Shown here in pieces: positions 62,175-64,000 of a stretch of DNA of 64,000 nt. Made by a program: the position numbers and the translations under genes. The DNA comes from Myroides sp. WP-1. GTDB lineage: Bacteria; Bacteroidota; Bacteroidia; Flavobacteriales; Flavobacteriaceae. Numbering within the stretch: position 1 is the stretch's first letter; every line of letters begins with the position of its first letter. Where the stretch lies: the NCBI RefSeq assembly GCF_014145635.1, contig NZ_JACHTC010000002.1, positions 310,001 through 374,000 on the forward strand, given 5' to 3'. The notes beneath the pieces were generated by a model. That model made no database searches. It saw nothing but the letters and a program-made list of their open reading frames with translations, and was not told the origin of the DNA.

Positions 62175-64000
62175 ATGAATACAAGTCAAAGAAAATTATG
62201 GATAGCATTTGCGATAGTGATGTTATTCTCCTTCGGGGTATTGGGATACTTTGGTATAGAAATTTATCAAGAAGCACCTCCCGTACCAACGCAAGTACGA
62301 ACAGCTGACGGACAAGTAGTCCTTACAAGCAGTGATATTAAAGATGGGCAGAATGTCTGGCAAAGTATTGGAGGACAAGAAGTCGGTTCTATTTGGGGAC
62401 ACGGTGCTTATGTAGCACCCGACTGGACAGCAGATTACTTACACCGAGAAGCATTGTTTCTTTTAGATTACTATGCAAATCAAGAATACGGAAAGGAATA
62501 TGCTGCTGTTACACAAGAGGAACAAGCTTTTTTACAAGCGCGCTTACAACGGATGATTCGAACCAATACCTATGATAAGACTACAGGTATTTTGACAATT
62601 ACTGCTGAACGCAACCTAGCTCGCTTATATCTTGATGAATATTACAGTAAGTTATTTACGGATGATCCTGCCTTTAATCAATTGCGCAAAGATTATGCGA
62701 TTCCAAATAATGCAATCAAAGACGAAACGCGTTTGAAGCAGATGAATGCTTTTTTCTTTTGGGCTACATGGGCTACCGTAACGAATAGACCAGATAGTGA
62801 CATCAGTTATACGCATAATTGGCCTGCAGATGATTTGGTCGGAAACAAAGCAACAACTCCCTTATTGGCCTGGTCAGGGGTGAGTATTATTCTGTTGATT
62901 TTTGCGGTTGGAGTTCTCGTTTATTATCACGTGGCATCAAAAAAAGACGAGGAAGAATTAATTCCCGTTGCAGATCCTGTTTCTAATGGAACAACGACAA
63001 AGAGTATGACAAGACTCAAAAAGTATTTTTGGGTGGTAAGTTTGTTGATGTTGTTACAAGTAGGACTGGGCATTATAACAGCACACTATGGAGTGGAAGG
63101 ACAGGGATTGTATGGTATACCATTAGATCAAATTCTTCCTTATTCTGTTACGCGAACTTGGCATACGCAATTGGCTATCTTCTGGATTGCTACAGCGTGG
63201 TTAGGAACAGGCTTGTATATTGCACCAGCTGTAGGAGGGAAAGATCCAAAATATCAAGTTTTTGGGGTAGATTTCTTATTTGTAGCCTTGCTTATTATTG
63301 TGTTGGGATCTATGATCGGACAGTGGTTTGGTATCATGCAAAAATTGAATCTAGTTCAAAACTTTTGGTTTGGACATCAAGGGTATGAATACGTTGATTT
63401 AGGACGTTTTTGGCAACTGTTTTTGTTTGTGGGACTATTCCTGTGGTTGGCCTTAATGATTCGACCTTTACTCCCTGTTTTAAGAGCTAAAGGAAGCCAA
63501 CGCAACCTCATTGTCTTATTTCTTATTTCTTGTGGAGCTATCGCTTTGTTTTATGGTGCTGGACTGATGTGGGGGAGACAAACGAATCTTGCTATAGCTG
63601 AATATTGGAGATGGTGGGTTGTGCATTTATGGGTTGAAGGATTTTTTGAAGTATTCGCAACAGTTGTATTAGCTTTCCTATTTGTTCGAATGGGGCTGAT
63701 CAAAACTAAAACAGCAACTAATGGCGCGCTTTTTTCAACTATTATCTTTATGTCAGGAGGAATTATAGGTACGTTCCATCACCTTTATTTTGCAGGAACG
63801 CCAACTGCAGTCATGGCATTAGGAGCTACGTTTAGTGCTTTGGAAGTCGTACCATTAACGCTAATTGGATATGAAGCATATGAAAATTATAAAGTATCTA
63901 CACATAAAGGATGGCTGCAAGATTATAAATGGCCCATCTATTTTATGGTTGCTGTAGCTTTTTGGAATTTCTTAGGCGCAGGGGTGTTTGGCTTTATTAT
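62175..64000 (+). CDS. norB: Quinol-dependent nitric oxide reductase (partial, 3' end outside)
   Basis: 608 codons are visible of a qNOR that reduces nitric oxide to nitrous oxide using quinol. It starts MNTSQRKLWIAFA. A first helix is followed by a large periplasmic domain (about 30-225, with GQNVWQSIGGQEVGSIWGHG), then membrane helices. The heme-copper-like core has RTWHTQLAIFW, HLWVEGFFEVFATV (the non-heme iron glutamate) and GTFHHLYFAGTP (histidine pair). It lacks a heme c site, as in qNOR. The frame stays open to the window end. Confidence 0.93.
   Translation, partial: MNTSQRKLWIAFAIVMLFSFGVLGYFGIEIYQEAPPVPTQVRTADGQVVLTSSDIKDGQNVWQSIGGQEVGSIWGHGAYVAPDWTADYLHREALFLLDYYANQEYGKEYAAVTQEEQAFLQARLQRMIRTNTYDKTTGILTITAERNLARLYLDEYYSKLFTDDPAFNQLRKDYAIPNNAIKDETRLKQMNAFFFWATWATVTNRPDSDISYTHNWPADDLVGNKATTPLLAWSGVSIILLIFAVGVLVYYHVASKKDEEELIPVADPVSNGTTTKSMTRLKKYFWVVSLLMLLQVGLGIITAHYGVEGQGLYGIPLDQILPYSVTRTWHTQLAIFWIATAWLGTGLYIAPAVGGKDPKYQVFGVDFLFVALLIIVLGSMIGQWFGIMQKLNLVQNFWFGHQGYEYVDLGRFWQLFLFVGLFLWLALMIRPLLPVLRAKGSQRNLIVLFLISCGAIALFYGAGLMWGRQTNLAIAEYWRWWVVHLWVEGFFEVFATVVLAFLFVRMGLIKTKTATNGALFSTIIFMSGGIIGTFHHLYFAGTPTAVMALGATFSALEVVPLTLIGYEAYENYKVSTHKGWLQDYKWPIYFMVAVAFWNFLGAGVFGFI

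Overview
The window is a chromosomal segment of a low-GC member of the Bacteroidota, almost certainly family Flavobacteriaceae; a Myroides-like genome would fit but cannot be proved from sequence alone. The evidence is the -7 promoter element TAnnTTTG upstream of many genes, PorQ (type IX secretion), GldI (gliding-associated PPIase), a fused CcoNO oxidase subunit, a large TonB-dependent receptor with a carboxypeptidase-regulatory N-domain, signal peptidase I of the long Bacteroidota form, and DUF5683 and DUF4295 proteins. I saw no tRNA, rRNA, insertion sequence, prophage or CRISPR array.

Layout. 1-7.6 kb: WaaP-like sugar kinase, a BtuF/BtuC-like uptake pair without an ATPase, tgt, an LptF/LptG permease, an EamA transporter and accA. 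7.7-17.1 kb: dnaB, then a minus-strand block with a lipoprotein superoxide dismutase, acyl-CoA-binding protein, phosphatidylserine decarboxylase, cdsA, a LUD protein, ftsH and rsfS, followed by birA (plus), msrB and an alpha/beta hydrolase. 17.3-28.4 kb: M48 peptidase lipoprotein, UMF1-type MFS carrier, unknown lipoprotein, lon, porQ, cmk, NupG-like nucleoside carrier, fumC (minus) and a small membrane protein. 29.0-34.0 kb: TonB-dependent receptor, acid-phosphatase-type metallophosphoesterase and beta-propeller phytase, a likely phytate/organic-phosphate locus. 34.2-40.5 kb: dienoyl-CoA-reductase-like SDR, parA, parB, DUF5683, dapB, lepB and WbqC. 40.6-43.2 kb (minus): cyclophilin-FKBP fusion lipoprotein, gldI and a DHH phosphoesterase.

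43.3-55.8 kb is a microaerobic respiration region: a Crp/Fnr regulator diverges from ccoI, ccoS, ccoNO, ccoQ, ccoP, ccoG, fixH and a SafE-like gene, with a diheme cytochrome c peroxidase further on. 56-61.6 kb holds a DEDDh exonuclease, FAH hydrolase, cinA, rpmB-rpmG-DUF4295, ftsY, an unknown lipoprotein and a DUF721 gene. At 61.7-64 kb a three-cysteine Rrf2 regulator precedes a quinol-type norB that runs off the window.

The most interesting non-coding signals are regulatory. Three TGAT-N4-ATCA (Fnr-type) palindromes lie upstream of ccoI, ccoS and the cytochrome c peroxidase gene, and each is exactly 33 nt centre-to-centre from a TAnnTTTG-like box. A 22-nt AT-rich operator-like element occurs in front of the Rrf2 gene and, inverted and 19/22 identical, just before norB. 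There is also a recurrent pattern of repeats placed just after stop codons: TGAGGCGTTGAG tandem arrays at two sites, a TAG-adjacent ACTGTTAAC element at two sites and a 22-bp homopurine hairpin at one.
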